Shown here one piece after another: positions 36,569 to 45,442 of a stretch of DNA of 64,000 bases. The translations under genes and the position numbers were made by a program. Under the pieces are notes generated by a model, which ran no database searches, was not told the origin of the DNA, and was given only the letters and a program-made list of their open reading frames with translations. Position 1 is the first letter of the stretch. Each line of letters starts with the position of its first letter. This stretch comes from an uncultured Flavobacteriaceae bacterium (GTDB lineage Bacteria > Bacteroidota > Bacteroidia > Flavobacteriales > Flavobacteriaceae). The stretch is taken from assembly GCA_947494695.1 (NCBI GenBank), contig CANLWB010000002.1:62001-126000 (forward strand). Reading direction: 5' to 3'.

Positions 36569-37789
36569 CTATAAATCCATTAGTTTTCTATTCTCTTTAT
36601 CTAAGGTTTCATTGTCAAAATCCTTTAAATAAGACATTGTAATGTTTACATCTGCATGACCCATCATTTCAGATATTTTTTCAATTGGTGTTCCGCTCAT
36701 TTTTAGAATAGTGGCAAAACTATGTCTAGCAACATATGAGGTTAAAGGCTTTTCAATATTAGCCAACTCCCCAAGTTCTTTGAGTCTTTTATTATACTTA
36801 CTAAGCACTTTACACTTTCTATAATGTATTTGCTGGGCATTTAACCCCTCTTTTAATAGTATAGGAAAAACAAATTGAGTATGTCTGTTCTGGCTTTTAT
36901 AATAGTCCAATATAGCTTGAGCTTTGTCAATAATTTCAAGGTTAAATTTTCCTTTAGTTTTAGACCTCGTATATTGCATTCTACCATTTTGGATATTAGA
37001 CCACTTTAAAAGCATCATATCTTGAAAATTCATCCCTCTTGTGTAAATAGAGAACATAAAGTAATTATGAGTTTCTATTAAGTGTGGATGTTCATTTAAG
37101 TCAATATCCCTAATGCTTCTAAACTCCTCTATGGTTAAAGCTCTTTTAACAGGCTTAGATTTTAGCTTAGATATTTTATAATCTCTAAAAGGATAAATCT
37201 CTTGAGGTATCAACTTTCTTGTGATAGCCTTATTAATAATAGACCTCAGCTCTCTCATTTTAAAAGCAATACCACCATTCTGATTACCATTCATTCTCAG
37301 GAAAGCCTCATATTTTTCTAAAAATTCTGGAGTTACACTCTGAAAAGGAATATGATTGCCCTTGAACTTTAACAATGAATCTTTGGTGCTTTTATATGCA
37401 TTAGCATTGCTAATTCTATTTGCATCAACCATTTCTTTTATTATCATATCAAAAAACTCTAGCACATCACTGGTTTTAGTGAGTTTAGTACCTCTGAACT
37501 TTTCTTCAAATTGAGCTAGGGTAAAATCTACTTTTTGTGCTAAAAAGTCATCTACTATTTTTAAAGCTTTTTGCTCTAGCTTTAGTAATATTCTATTTCT
37601 TTGATTCCAATTAGAGTGTGACTTCTTGAATCTCTTATTATTAAAATCCCAATCTTTCTCAAAGCAACTTACACCAAGTGTAATAGTTTTGGATTTCCTA
37701 TCTTTTACAATACGCATAACAATGGGATACTCTCCTCTCGCATTGGCTTTCTTCCTAAGTAGTATATTAATGCTTGCCATTGTTTGCAT
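36569..37789 (-). CDS. Tyrosine recombinase (island integrase)
   Basis: 406 residues in the layout of Bacteroidota phage and ICE integrases: arm-binding N-terminal domain (MASINILLRKKANARGEYPI), core-binding SAM-like domain (about 110-205), and catalytic domain. Catalytic features are an Arg in FSIYTRGMNFQDM, an Arg in YVARHSFAT, a His in MMGHADVN, and the Tyr nucleophile in TMSYLKDF. A start at the second Met (37780) is equally plausible. It is expected to act on the tRNA-Ala core and the arm repeats. It is transcribed away from the right end. Confidence 0.93.
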   Translation of the reverse strand: MQTMASINILLRKKANARGEYPIVMRIVKDRKSKTITLGVSCFEKDWDFNNKRFKKSHSNWNQRNRILLKLEQKALKIVDDFLAQKVDFTLAQFEEKFRGTKLTKTSDVLEFFDMIIKEMVDANRISNANAYKSTKDSLLKFKGNHIPFQSVTPEFLEKYEAFLRMNGNQNGGIAFKMRELRSIINKAITRKLIPQEIYPFRDYKISKLKSKPVKRALTIEEFRSIRDIDLNEHPHLIETHNYFMFSIYTRGMNFQDMMLLKWSNIQNGRMQYTRSKTKGKFNLEIIDKAQAILDYYKSQNRHTQFVFPILLKEGLNAQQIHYRKCKVLSKYNKRLKELGELANIEKPLTSYVARHSFATILKMSGTPIEKISEMMGHADVNITMSYLKDFDNETLDKENRKLMDL

Positions 37790-37845
37790 TTATTGGAAGA
37801 GTGATGTATTCCCTATATAAAAAGTGGAGAAAACATCACTCTAGG

Positions 37846-38736
37846 TTAAAAATTAATTAGTTGTAAATACTTCTTTTGCAAGAGACCTTTTAGAAGGGAT
37901 TTAACTTGAAGTAAATTATGTTTGTTAAGTAACTCTTGATAGGCTCTAATATGCCTCATTTTGGTTTGATTTGACCTACTAGATATAACTCTCTCCCAAT
38001 ACGAATAGCTATTATATCTTATGAGCTTGCATAAGTCATTTTCAGGTATTGTAGACTCATCATAGCTGTCTACAATGGTCATTTCATTAAACCTTTGCAT
38101 AAGGCATATAAACAACTTTCTAAGTTTTTGTTTATCCTTAAGGTCTGTAATTTTATATATACCATACTTTTGAAACTCCTTAGCCTTTAGAAACCTAATT
38201 TCAAATCTTAAAATATTTTGAGGTAAACTATATTGTCTAGCCTTGTCATATATCTTAATTACAAAGTTGTGATAGTCAAATTGCCTTAGTTCACCTCTAC
38301 CATTAAAAACCCTATTATGATTAGCTCCTTTTTGTTTATGCATTAATACATTATTTCTTATAATTTGTTGAGCTGAAACAGGTGTTTCTATATTAAATCC
38401 AAACTCAAACTGAGTAAGGTTTGCTATATCCACATCTATAAGCTTGCTTGAAATATAATCCAACATGTAACAGAGCTTACTGTATCCAAAGTCATCATGG
38501 TTATGTGCGTCTTGACTAAACTTATCATTATAAGCTTTATGAATAGAATTATACACATAGCCATGTTTGGAAGTTACCTTTACTTCTAAACCATTAAAAC
38601 AAGTTCTATAAGGATATTTGATTTGTCCTGTATGCAATCCAAATAGAGTGTCTAATTCTTTAAAGTTTTCTTCTTGGCAAACAAAGTGTTCAAACTTATC
38701 CTTATCTCTGTAAAACAACCTTACAAAATCTACCAT
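37846..38736 (-). CDS. Replication-initiator-like protein
   Basis: 296 residues. The pattern LTQFEFGFNIETP, then VIKIYDKARQYSL, then ILRFEIRFLKAKEFQKYGI resembles rolling-circle replication initiators of small Bacteroidota elements and filamentous phage. Tyr in IKIYDKA is a candidate nucleophile. No clear HUH metal motif is seen, so the assignment is moderate. It overlaps the excisionase-like gene by 7 bp and precedes the integrase, so the three form one mobility operon. Confidence 0.6.
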   Translation of the reverse strand: MVDFVRLFYRDKDKFEHFVCQEENFKELDTLFGLHTGQIKYPYRTCFNGLEVKVTSKHGYVYNSIHKAYNDKFSQDAHNHDDFGYSKLCYMLDYISSKLIDVDIANLTQFEFGFNIETPVSAQQIIRNNVLMHKQKGANHNRVFNGRGELRQFDYHNFVIKIYDKARQYSLPQNILRFEIRFLKAKEFQKYGIYKITDLKDKQKLRKLFICLMQRFNEMTIVDSYDESTIPENDLCKLIRYNSYSYWERVISSRSNQTKMRHIRAYQELLNKHNLLQVKSLLKGLLQKKYLQLINF

Positions 38737-39056
38737 AACTCATTAATATTTGAGTTAATACTATTTTGGTTAAGTTGTTCTATGATTTCAGAATCTGGAG
38801 CAACCCTACTAGTTTCAATCCAAGCATCTACTTCAATTCTTTTAAAGTAAATTTTCTTGCCTCCGGGATTATAAAAAGGAATTTCCTTTTTACTAGTTAT
38901 TTTGTATACAGCAGATTTTGATAGCCCTAAATAATCAGCTAGTTCGTCTACTGTTATAAATTCTTTTAATGGCTTTAGAATTTCAGCCCATTCTTGTCTT
39001 ATTAATTGTATTTGTTCATTTGTAAACACATCACTTTGAATGTTTTCCATAATCAT
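38730..39056 (-). CDS. Excisionase-like HTH protein
   Basis: 108 residues with a MerR-like excisionase HTH: ITVDELADYLGLSKSAVYKI followed by the wing GGKKIYFKRIEVDAWIE. This is the standard HTH_17 form that begins many Bacteroidota element operons. It overlaps the replication-initiator-like gene by 7 bp. It is probably a recombination directionality factor or regulator. Confidence 0.85.
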   Translation of the reverse strand: MIMENIQSDVFTNEQIQLIRQEWAEILKPLKEFITVDELADYLGLSKSAVYKITSKKEIPFYNPGGKKIYFKRIEVDAWIETSRVAPDSEIIEQLNQNSINSNINELW

Positions 39057-39168
39057 TTAGATTTAGGAATGTCCGGACATTCAATTATTTAATAACACAA
39101 AGAAAGAGGGTTGGAAACCTTGAAATAGTAAAATGTAATAAGAGTGTAAGGTAAAATGTAAGGTGAAG

Positions 39169-40035
39169 CTATTCTCTAAGAATAGTATTCATTTCTTGAA
39201 TAATTTTGTCAATTTTAGTAGTAGGCTTAATCTCAGTTCTATTATAATTTGTTTCTGTTAAAACTGTATTTCTCTTAGTTAAAAACCTACCTGACTTCTC
39301 TATTGCTTTTGGAGTTAAAGATGTAAATAGTGGTCTTATCTTTTCAATAAACACTTTGGCTACAGAGTTCTGGCAATTAAACTTAATAATCCTATCTGGG
39401 CTAGAGGGGTTTTCAAGAAACACCTCTAGGAATGTGTTTTCATCTACCACATCAAATTCAATAATTTCAAACTTATCTGCCACATCATATAATTCCCTAA
39501 ATCTACTTCTGGTTATAGTATCCTTAAACCCAAAATAGGAGAGCTTTTCATCTGCCCGTTTTATGGCAATAGGCTTAATTTGATATCTAGTGAGTAAATG
39601 GTTTTCAATAAACTTTAGAGCTTTACTTAATTCTATATAATCTGGATATAGTTTGTCTGCTCTTAATTGTAAATAATGTATTTCTTGATTTATATTTTGT
39701 AGTAATGGTTTATATGGTTTACTTGCTTCTGACTTATCATAAACAAGTTTATCAATTGCTTTAGTTACATTATTAGCATTTTTGGAAAGTTCTTTTTTAT
39801 GTTCCTTGTAAAAATTATAAGTAACTAATGCCTCAACAGGCTCAATAGTGTTATGCTGGTCTGAAAACAAGCCCCAATATACAATAATCCCCTTTTCATA
39901 GTCTTGAGATTCAACCAGAGAACCATATCTCTCAGCAATATTATTTATTGCTATGTCTCTTAAAAAGTTAAGTTTATTAGATTCTAAGAGTTTCTGAAAA
40001 TAGGATAATATGTTATGTGAAGTTTGCTGGTTCAT
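39169..40035 (-). CDS. Hypothetical protein, 288 residues, next to the right end
   Basis: Not recognised. Soluble and mostly helical, with a central charged region; the N-terminus is MNQQTSHNILSYFQKLLESN. It is the first gene inside the right end, on the same strand as the excisionase-like and integrase genes and 112 bp upstream of the former. Its position suggests a role tied to the island backbone rather than cargo. Confidence 0.65.
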   Translation of the reverse strand: MNQQTSHNILSYFQKLLESNKLNFLRDIAINNIAERYGSLVESQDYEKGIIVYWGLFSDQHNTIEPVEALVTYNFYKEHKKELSKNANNVTKAIDKLVYDKSEASKPYKPLLQNINQEIHYLQLRADKLYPDYIELSKALKFIENHLLTRYQIKPIAIKRADEKLSYFGFKDTITRSRFRELYDVADKFEIIEFDVVDENTFLEVFLENPSSPDRIIKFNCQNSVAKVFIEKIRPLFTSLTPKAIEKSGRFLTKRNTVLTETNYNRTEIKPTTKIDKIIQEMNTILRE

Positions 40036-40059
40036 AAGATTAAATAAGCCATAAAGATA

Positions 40060-40085
40060 AAATGTTTGACCTATGTTTGACCCAA
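40060..40085. repeat. Right arm-type integrase-site candidate
   Basis: A 26-bp sequence identical to and in the same orientation as 24257-24282, containing TGTTTGACC twice (11-bp pitch). It lies 71 bp inside the core at the right end. The third, inverted half-site seen on the left is absent here. Confidence 0.65.
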
Positions 40086-40090
40086 CAAAA

Positions 40091-40121
40091 AATAAAAAAG
40101 CCTCACATTGCTGTAAGGCTT
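40091..40121 (-). terminator. Element-supplied terminator of tRNA-Ala
   Basis: Minus-strand hairpin AAGCCT and AGGCTT arms with inner ACA/TGT, then a T-rich tail. It lies 11 bp past the tRNA 3' end. It differs from the terminator next to the displaced half (24063-24092), so the island brought its own. Confidence 0.75.
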
Positions 40122-40132
40122 ATTATTACTAG

Positions 40133-40206
40133 TGGAGAAGAGCGGACTCGAACCGCCGACCTCTTGACTGCCAGTCAAGCGCTCTAGCCAACTGAGCTAC
40201 ATCCCC
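40133..40206 (-). tRNA. tRNA-Ala (anticodon GGC)
   Basis: 74 nt, CCA not encoded. The acceptor begins GGGGAUG and contains the G3-U70 pair that identifies alanine tRNAs. The D stem is GCUC/GAGC. The anticodon loop CUGGCAG sits on a CUUGA/UCAAG stem and gives anticodon GGC. The T loop is UUCGAGU. The 3' half (40133-40175) was most likely supplied by the island; the 5' half is chromosomal. Confidence 0.95.
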
Positions 40207-40279
40207 ATTACCCTATAATTCATAAGATAAAGACAATTCATGACGTTTAGACCATGTCGTATTTACCCATATTAGGATG

Positions 40280-40287
40280 CAAATATA
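40280..40287 (-). promoter_or_regulatory. -7 box for tRNA-Ala
   Basis: Minus-strand TATATTTG fits TAnnTTTG and lies 73 bp upstream of the mature 5' end. It is on the chromosomal side, so tRNA expression does not depend on the island. Confidence 0.45.
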
Positions 40288-40418
40288 TACATTTCACACA
40301 AAACCCCACAACTAAATGAAGCTGCCATTTTAAATTAATTTTTTAATATGTCAGGTTTTGGTTTTTGTAATTGCCCTTAAGAGATTATCTTTAAATGTTT
40401 TTAGAATAAAATCAAAAG

Positions 40419-41486
40419 ATGCGTTATTTATCGATATTCATTACTGTTACCCTGCTTGTTTCACATTCCATTTCGGCCTGTAGCATGTATAAAATAACAA
40501 GAAATGGGAAAACCATAGTTGGAAATAATGAAGATTGGTTTAGTGCAAATACTCAAATTTGGTTTGTTCCGAAAGGAAATGAAGCATACGGAGTTATGAA
40601 CGTTGGGTTTAACAATGATTTCCCTCAAGGAGCTATCAATGAGGCCGGTTTAATGTTTGATGGTTTTGCCATGCCTTACTTAAAGATTGAAAATAGCAAA
40701 GGGAAAACAAAAGTTCCTATACCAACATTAATTACATCGATCATGCATAATTATTCCAGCGTCAAAGATGTTAAGACGTATTTGTCGGGTGTAGATTTGA
40801 GTTATTTAGAAACGAGTATGCTTGTTTTTGTAGATAGAAGTGGAGCATATTTGATTGTTGAGGGCGATGAGCTAATTTTAGGATATGATTCTGAGCAATC
40901 ATTTTCTAACTTCTATCCTTCCCAAACCTCTAACTCTGATGAAGTAAATATAGACTTCTATCAAAAAGGGCTACAACATCTCAAAGCATCAGAACCACAA
41001 CCCAGCTTTGATTACTGCAGCACGGTTATGAATAGCTTTCAACAAGACATCACTCAGTATACTACAATTTATGATTTAGAAGATTGCAAGATTCGAGTAT
41101 ACCACTATCAAAATTTTGACACCTTCATTGAAATAGACTTAGTCGAAGAACTCAAAAAAGGAGGACATAAACTTATAATTCCTGAATTATTCTCTAAAAG
41201 CACAAAAGGCTACCAATATTATAAGATGTATAATGATGCAGATGCGGTTATTAAGCACTATGAAACGCTTTGGGAAGACGAAAGTGAAAAATTGGACTCT
41301 AAAGCCAAAAAAATATTAGAAAATAAAATTACCCAGGTCATAACGCATATAGCAACCGATTGGGCATATGTTAAAAAAGACAGTAATAGAGCAATTAAGA
41401 TATATAAACTAATTATTGAGCTTTTTCCAGAAAATCAAAATGCTAAACGAATATTGGATAAATTTCTAGAAACCCAGGGAAAGTGA
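40419..41486 (+). CDS. Secreted Ntn-hydrolase, linear amide C-N hydrolase type
   Basis: 355 residues. The signal peptide ends SHSISA, so cleavage exposes Cys as the new N-terminus (CSMYKITRNGKTIVGNNEDW). Cys1 with the following NNEDW is the choloylglycine/acid-amidase pattern. The C-terminal ~80 residues are helical and TPR-like (RAIKIYKLIIELFPENQNAK). Substrates may be bile-salt-like or N-acyl amides; nothing nearby narrows this. First gene right of the island. Confidence 0.8.
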   Translation: MRYLSIFITVTLLVSHSISACSMYKITRNGKTIVGNNEDWFSANTQIWFVPKGNEAYGVMNVGFNNDFPQGAINEAGLMFDGFAMPYLKIENSKGKTKVPIPTLITSIMHNYSSVKDVKTYLSGVDLSYLETSMLVFVDRSGAYLIVEGDELILGYDSEQSFSNFYPSQTSNSDEVNIDFYQKGLQHLKASEPQPSFDYCSTVMNSFQQDITQYTTIYDLEDCKIRVYHYQNFDTFIEIDLVEELKKGGHKLIIPELFSKSTKGYQYYKMYNDADAVIKHYETLWEDESEKLDSKAKKILENKITQVITHIATDWAYVKKDSNRAIKIYKLIIELFPENQNAKRILDKFLETQGK

Positions 41487-41558
41487 TGCCCGTAATATTC
41501 AAACAAAAGGATAATATGGTATGCCGTGTTATTGTGGTTGATTTAGGATAAGAATAAA

Positions 41559-42926
41559 TTACTTCACTATCGCTTCATTACTAAAAAAGAATTTACGCCG
41601 ATTAAGTGTATAAAAACCAACGAGTACAAAAGCACCAATTTCTGCAAAAGTGCGCGAAAGCCATATCCAGTCCTTTTCATGACCTAAATATTCAGGCATT
41701 AAAAACAGAGGTACAACCACTAAAACACATCCCTTAAGCAGGTTTAAGATAACCGATGGAATCAATTTGCCAATACTTTGTAGATACGCACCAAAAATAT
41801 AATTAGGACCAGCGACTATGAAGAAAAGAAAAAATAAACCCAATGAATTTGAGGCCATGGTTTTAAACGCCTCAGGTTCTGAACCTGAAAATATATTTAC
41901 AAGAAACTCCGGTATTAGAAAGCCTAAGGCAGCAACGACAATACCAAGAACGAAGGTAAATAAAAGTGAAAATTTAAAAACATCGAGTACTCTGTTTGGT
42001 AGTTTTGCACCAATGTTAAAAGTCATAATAGGTAATGCCGAAATCATAGCCGAGGTAAATAGCCTCAAGAAAATAAAACTTAAATAATTAATAATACCAA
42101 ATACAGCAACGGCGAGAGTTCCTATCTGTGCTAACCTCATATTTATTAGCAATAGCCCTGCAGAAAAAGAAATCTCGGACACGAATGATGGAACCCCATA
42201 ATTAAGTAGTTCTCTCCATTCCTTTATTTTAATTGTGAATTTATAATGACGAATTTTTAAATGTCCTTTCTCCTTATTGATATAATAAACCAGATAACAG
42301 GTTGATAACAATATAGAAATACCGGTAGCAATTGATGCGCCTTTTGTTCCAAAAGGGAATACGACAACAAATAATAGATCCAATAAGATATTTAGTATTA
42401 CCGCGAAAACGGTTGCGTTCCTAGTTATCTTTGGAGCGCCATCATGGCTAATGGCGTTTCCTAAAATCATTCTCACGAGAAAAATCGGCGTCCACATAAA
42501 TCCCCAAAACATATAATCTAATGTTTTATCGAATAATTCAGTTGTCCTGTTACCCACTAAAAAATAAACAATATCACTAGCTATAAAAGGTGTTAATGCT
42601 ATGATTACAAGACTAAATAATATGGCCAGGCTGGTTGTAAATTGAAAAACCTCTTGTGCCTTGTCATAATGACCAGCTCCGATATGTTTTCCAATTAAAA
42701 TACCACCTCCAATAACCAATGTTAAACCAAACGCAATGAAGACTGTAATGATAATCCCAAACATTCCAACAGCAGCAACCCCTTCTTTACCCACATATTG
42801 AGCGAGAATGGTGCCATCTACAATCTGGAGTATGGTAACGGACAATAAACTGGTTAAGACAGGAACGTAATATTTAAAAAACAATGACCTTATTGGATCT
42901 TTATCTAACTGCATATTATGTTCCAT
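41559..42926 (-). CDS. MATE-family efflux transporter
   Basis: 455 residues with about 12 membrane spans in two related halves. The N-terminal half includes ILQIVDGTILAQYVGKEGVA, the usual first-helix region of MATE transporters. It is probably a cation-driven exporter of drugs or metabolites. Alone on its strand. Confidence 0.9.
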   Translation of the reverse strand: MEHNMQLDKDPIRSLFFKYYVPVLTSLLSVTILQIVDGTILAQYVGKEGVAAVGMFGIIITVFIAFGLTLVIGGGILIGKHIGAGHYDKAQEVFQFTTSLAILFSLVIIALTPFIASDIVYFLVGNRTTELFDKTLDYMFWGFMWTPIFLVRMILGNAISHDGAPKITRNATVFAVILNILLDLLFVVVFPFGTKGASIATGISILLSTCYLVYYINKEKGHLKIRHYKFTIKIKEWRELLNYGVPSFVSEISFSAGLLLINMRLAQIGTLAVAVFGIINYLSFIFLRLFTSAMISALPIMTFNIGAKLPNRVLDVFKFSLLFTFVLGIVVAALGFLIPEFLVNIFSGSEPEAFKTMASNSLGLFFLFFIVAGPNYIFGAYLQSIGKLIPSVILNLLKGCVLVVVPLFLMPEYLGHEKDWIWLSRTFAEIGAFVLVGFYTLNRRKFFFSNEAIVK

Positions 42927-43372
42927 GGTTTATTTTTTTTTGGCAGCGAAGTTACACTATTTTTTGAAATGGTGAGAACGAAGCAATTCATTCAAGCATC
43001 TCCAAATTTATTTAGTACACGATAGTCTTTAAATACGCTTATGATGACCAACCAAAATATTCAGTAGACGTTTGCCTTGTTATGTGTCTAAAACCTTGTA
43101 AAATGTAAAATTTGATAAAAACCCAGATTCCAGGACAACACCATAAAGTGCTAAATGTGAATGTAATGTGCTTTCTTAATACGTTTTGTTTCTACCGTTT
43201 TTCAATTTTGAATTTAAATAGAGGTATTGAAAACTTAACTTCAAAACGATACAGGGAAATTGCTGCTAGAAAAAGATTTGAGCCATTTAGGTTCGACGTC
43301 TTAAATCGGACTTTTCCAGTTTAAAAAGGCATGTGCTTTAGTAGTATAAAAGACAAGGGGTTTTAGCCATTA
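42927..43372. other. Intergenic region, nothing supported
   Basis: 446 bp. A 70-codon frame at 43112-43324 has no family resemblance and an odd composition. No repeats or clear terminators seen. Confidence 0.4.
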
Positions 43373-44257
43373 CTACATAGTGTTAGGCCTTAAAATTTTC
43401 TCAATCATATTTTTAGCATTCTCATTATTGGGGTTTATGCTTAGAGATTTATAATAGCTTTTTAAAGCTTGATCATAGTTTTTAGCTTTAAAATGAGCTT
43501 CTCCCAGACTATCATACACGCTGTGTTTATATGGAAATATCTTAGAGTTTAGATCAAAAACATACAAAGCTTTATCTATTTGATTTGAAGTTAAAAGTGT
43601 ATACCCGTAAGTATTTAACTCGCGACTCCCTTTTACATATTCGGCTAGTTCTACAACTAATAAAGGAGCCTCTAGTTTTAAATTATCGATGCTTTTAGAT
43701 TTAAGTAAATCATGTAGCCGAATCACGGCATGATAGTTTGGGATATATGGTTCTCCGGAGGTAATTCTTAGCACATCACGCTCGAAAGTTTCTTTGGGAA
43801 ACTCGACAATCCTATTAACTTCTTTACCATCTTTGTAAAAAATAAAATTTGGTACACGGTGTATATTTAATCCTTTTTCTTCACCTCCCGGGCTTTGTTT
43901 ATACGCATCAGGTGTTTTATCAACAGCTATAACTTTAAGTTGCTTTTGGGGGAAATTTGCAGCATCTAAAAGTTTGCAAAATCTGGGAACCTCGCGCTTG
44001 CTGTCTTTACACCAGGAGCCCATAAAAACCGTAATTTGATAATCTTTTAAATCAGTTTTAATGCGTTTTACAATGCTTTTGTTAACCAAATAGTCATTGT
44101 AATTTTTAGAAAACCAGGTGTTATACGGTGTTGTTGTAAGGACATTTTTGTCTATTTCTCCAAGAAGAAGGGCGTCTTCTTTCTTAGTATTCCCTGTTTG
44201 AGAAAAACCCATGTGTAGATTCAATAATAGGATGAATAAAGTGCGTATTTGTTTCAT
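43373..44257 (-). CDS. Secreted thioredoxin-fold protein with TPR tail
   Basis: 294 residues. The start at 44257 gives a signal peptide (MKQIRTLFILLLNLHMGFSQ); a longer frame from 44308 would bury it. The thioredoxin-like domain has FMGSWCKDSKRE, a single-Cys CxxS site in place of CxxC, so disulphide reduction by a dithiol is unlikely. The C-terminus is a tetratricopeptide pair (SLGEAHFKAKNYDQALKSYY). It is divergent from the LytS-type kinase gene. Confidence 0.82.
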   Translation of the reverse strand: MKQIRTLFILLLNLHMGFSQTGNTKKEDALLLGEIDKNVLTTTPYNTWFSKNYNDYLVNKSIVKRIKTDLKDYQITVFMGSWCKDSKREVPRFCKLLDAANFPQKQLKVIAVDKTPDAYKQSPGGEEKGLNIHRVPNFIFYKDGKEVNRIVEFPKETFERDVLRITSGEPYIPNYHAVIRLHDLLKSKSIDNLKLEAPLLVVELAEYVKGSRELNTYGYTLLTSNQIDKALYVFDLNSKIFPYKHSVYDSLGEAHFKAKNYDQALKSYYKSLSINPNNENAKNMIEKILRPNTM

Positions 44258-44463
44258 GATTGAAATTGTTTGAAACCAAAAGTAGCACGCACTTTTGTGA
44301 AAATCCAAGTATGGTGGATCGCTTACAGGATTAACAATGCAAGTGGCGACATGTTGATTACAAACAACATTTTGGACGTTGGTAACTACAAAACGGGTTT
44401 TTGTACATAATCTTTGATAGTTATAGCTTTTCTATTTACTTTTCATTAATATAATACACAAGT

Positions 44464-45435
44464 TTGATAGCATTTATTAAAAAACATACCTCGCAAATAT
44501 TGGTACACATCCTGTTTTGGATGCTGTTTGTGTTTGTGTCTTTGTTTTTGTTTTCAGATTTTTACTGGAAAGAAAATCCGTTTCTTCAATATCTAGTGCT
44601 TTTAGTGGTTCTGGTTTATGCTAACAATTTATTTTTACTTCCATTTTTCGTAAGGAAAAGAATGTATATGATTTATACATTGGTGTTTGCAGTCATTTCA
44701 TTTTTAGCTACACTACTATATTGCTATGCTTTTGCTAATTGCGGGTGTTCTGTTTTTAAATGCTTAAGTGATTATTTATGGCAATCGTTGGTTCCTCTAA
44801 TTTTCTTTTCGTTTATCTGGATTTTGTTCCGGTTTATAGATAAAGAAAGAGAGGTGGAAATTATAAAAAAGGAGCATGTAGAAATGGAACTTAAATTTTT
44901 AAAGTCGCAGATAAATCCTCATGTATTGTTTAATAATTTAAATACGATCTACTCGTATTCGCTGGAAAATCCAAATGAAGTTCCAGACATGATTTTAATG
45001 CTATCAGATAATCTTAAACATGTCCTTTATGAAAGTAATTCCAAAACGATTTCATTAGAAAAAGAGATTCAGTTTATAGATAATTATATGAAGTTTCAGA
45101 AACTTAGGACAGAAGGAACGAAGTATATTAATTATAAGAAGGATATAGACTCCTATAAACACCAAATCGCACCATTGCTTTTAATAACACTTATAGAAAA
45201 TGCCTTTAAACATAGTGCATTGCATAGTGAAATTCTAATTTCTATTCATGTTCGAAGCGAGATGTTAGAATGTATTTGTGAAAATGATTATGATAAAGAA
45301 AAAGTAAATACAACCGATTTTAAAATTGGTCTACAAAACCTGGAAAAAAGACTGGAACTCATTTATAAAGATCGATATGAGTTTAGTATTAACAGAAATG
45401 ATACGTTCAAGGTGTACTTAAAACTTAATTTTTAA
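44464..45435 (+). CDS. LytS/YehU-type sensor histidine kinase
   Basis: 323 residues. Four membrane spans in the first 130 residues, then a His_kinase domain with FLKSQINPHVLFNNLNTIYS (phospho-His) and an ATPase region with LITLIENAFKHSA. No ATG fits the family N-terminus: an in-frame stop lies at 44452-44454, so translation probably starts at TTG 44464. It is 7 bp upstream of its LytTR regulator. Confidence 0.9.
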   Translation: MIAFIKKHTSQILVHILFWMLFVFVSLFLFSDFYWKENPFLQYLVLLVVLVYANNLFLLPFFVRKRMYMIYTLVFAVISFLATLLYCYAFANCGCSVFKCLSDYLWQSLVPLIFFSFIWILFRFIDKEREVEIIKKEHVEMELKFLKSQINPHVLFNNLNTIYSYSLENPNEVPDMILMLSDNLKHVLYESNSKTISLEKEIQFIDNYMKFQKLRTEGTKYINYKKDIDSYKHQIAPLLLITLIENAFKHSALHSEILISIHVRSEMLECICENDYDKEKVNTTDFKIGLQNLEKRLELIYKDRYEFSINRNDTFKVYLKLNF

Positions 45436-45442
45436 TAGAATT

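Larger units (their letters stand above)
24125..40175. mobile_element. Integrated genomic island in tRNA-Ala(GGC), about 16 kb
   Basis: Bounded by a 19-bp identical core, CGACCTCTTGACTGCCAGT, at 24125-24143 and 40157-40175, inside the anticodon arm of tRNA-Ala. Contents that mark it as mobile are a tyrosine integrase, an excisionase-like HTH, a replication-initiator-like protein, RadC/JAB, XRE and a RecA-fold ATPase, plus repeated arm-type sites at both ends. No relaxase, coupling protein or conjugation pilus genes are recognised, so it is more like a mobilisable or satellite island than a full ICE. Cargo includes a Gabija-type defence pair. Confidence 0.88.

Noticed and set aside
36569-37789. 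The recombinase as a transposase of an insertion sequence
   Set aside because: It has the arm-binding and core-binding domains of integrases and sits within a tRNA-bounded element; no terminal inverted repeats flank it.
24125-40175. The island as a prophage or a full conjugative element
   Set aside because: No capsid, tail, terminase, pilus, coupling-protein or VirB-type genes are seen.
43112-43324. 70-codon frame as a gene
   Set aside because: No family resemblance, no promoter or coupling, and unusual composition; treated as chance.
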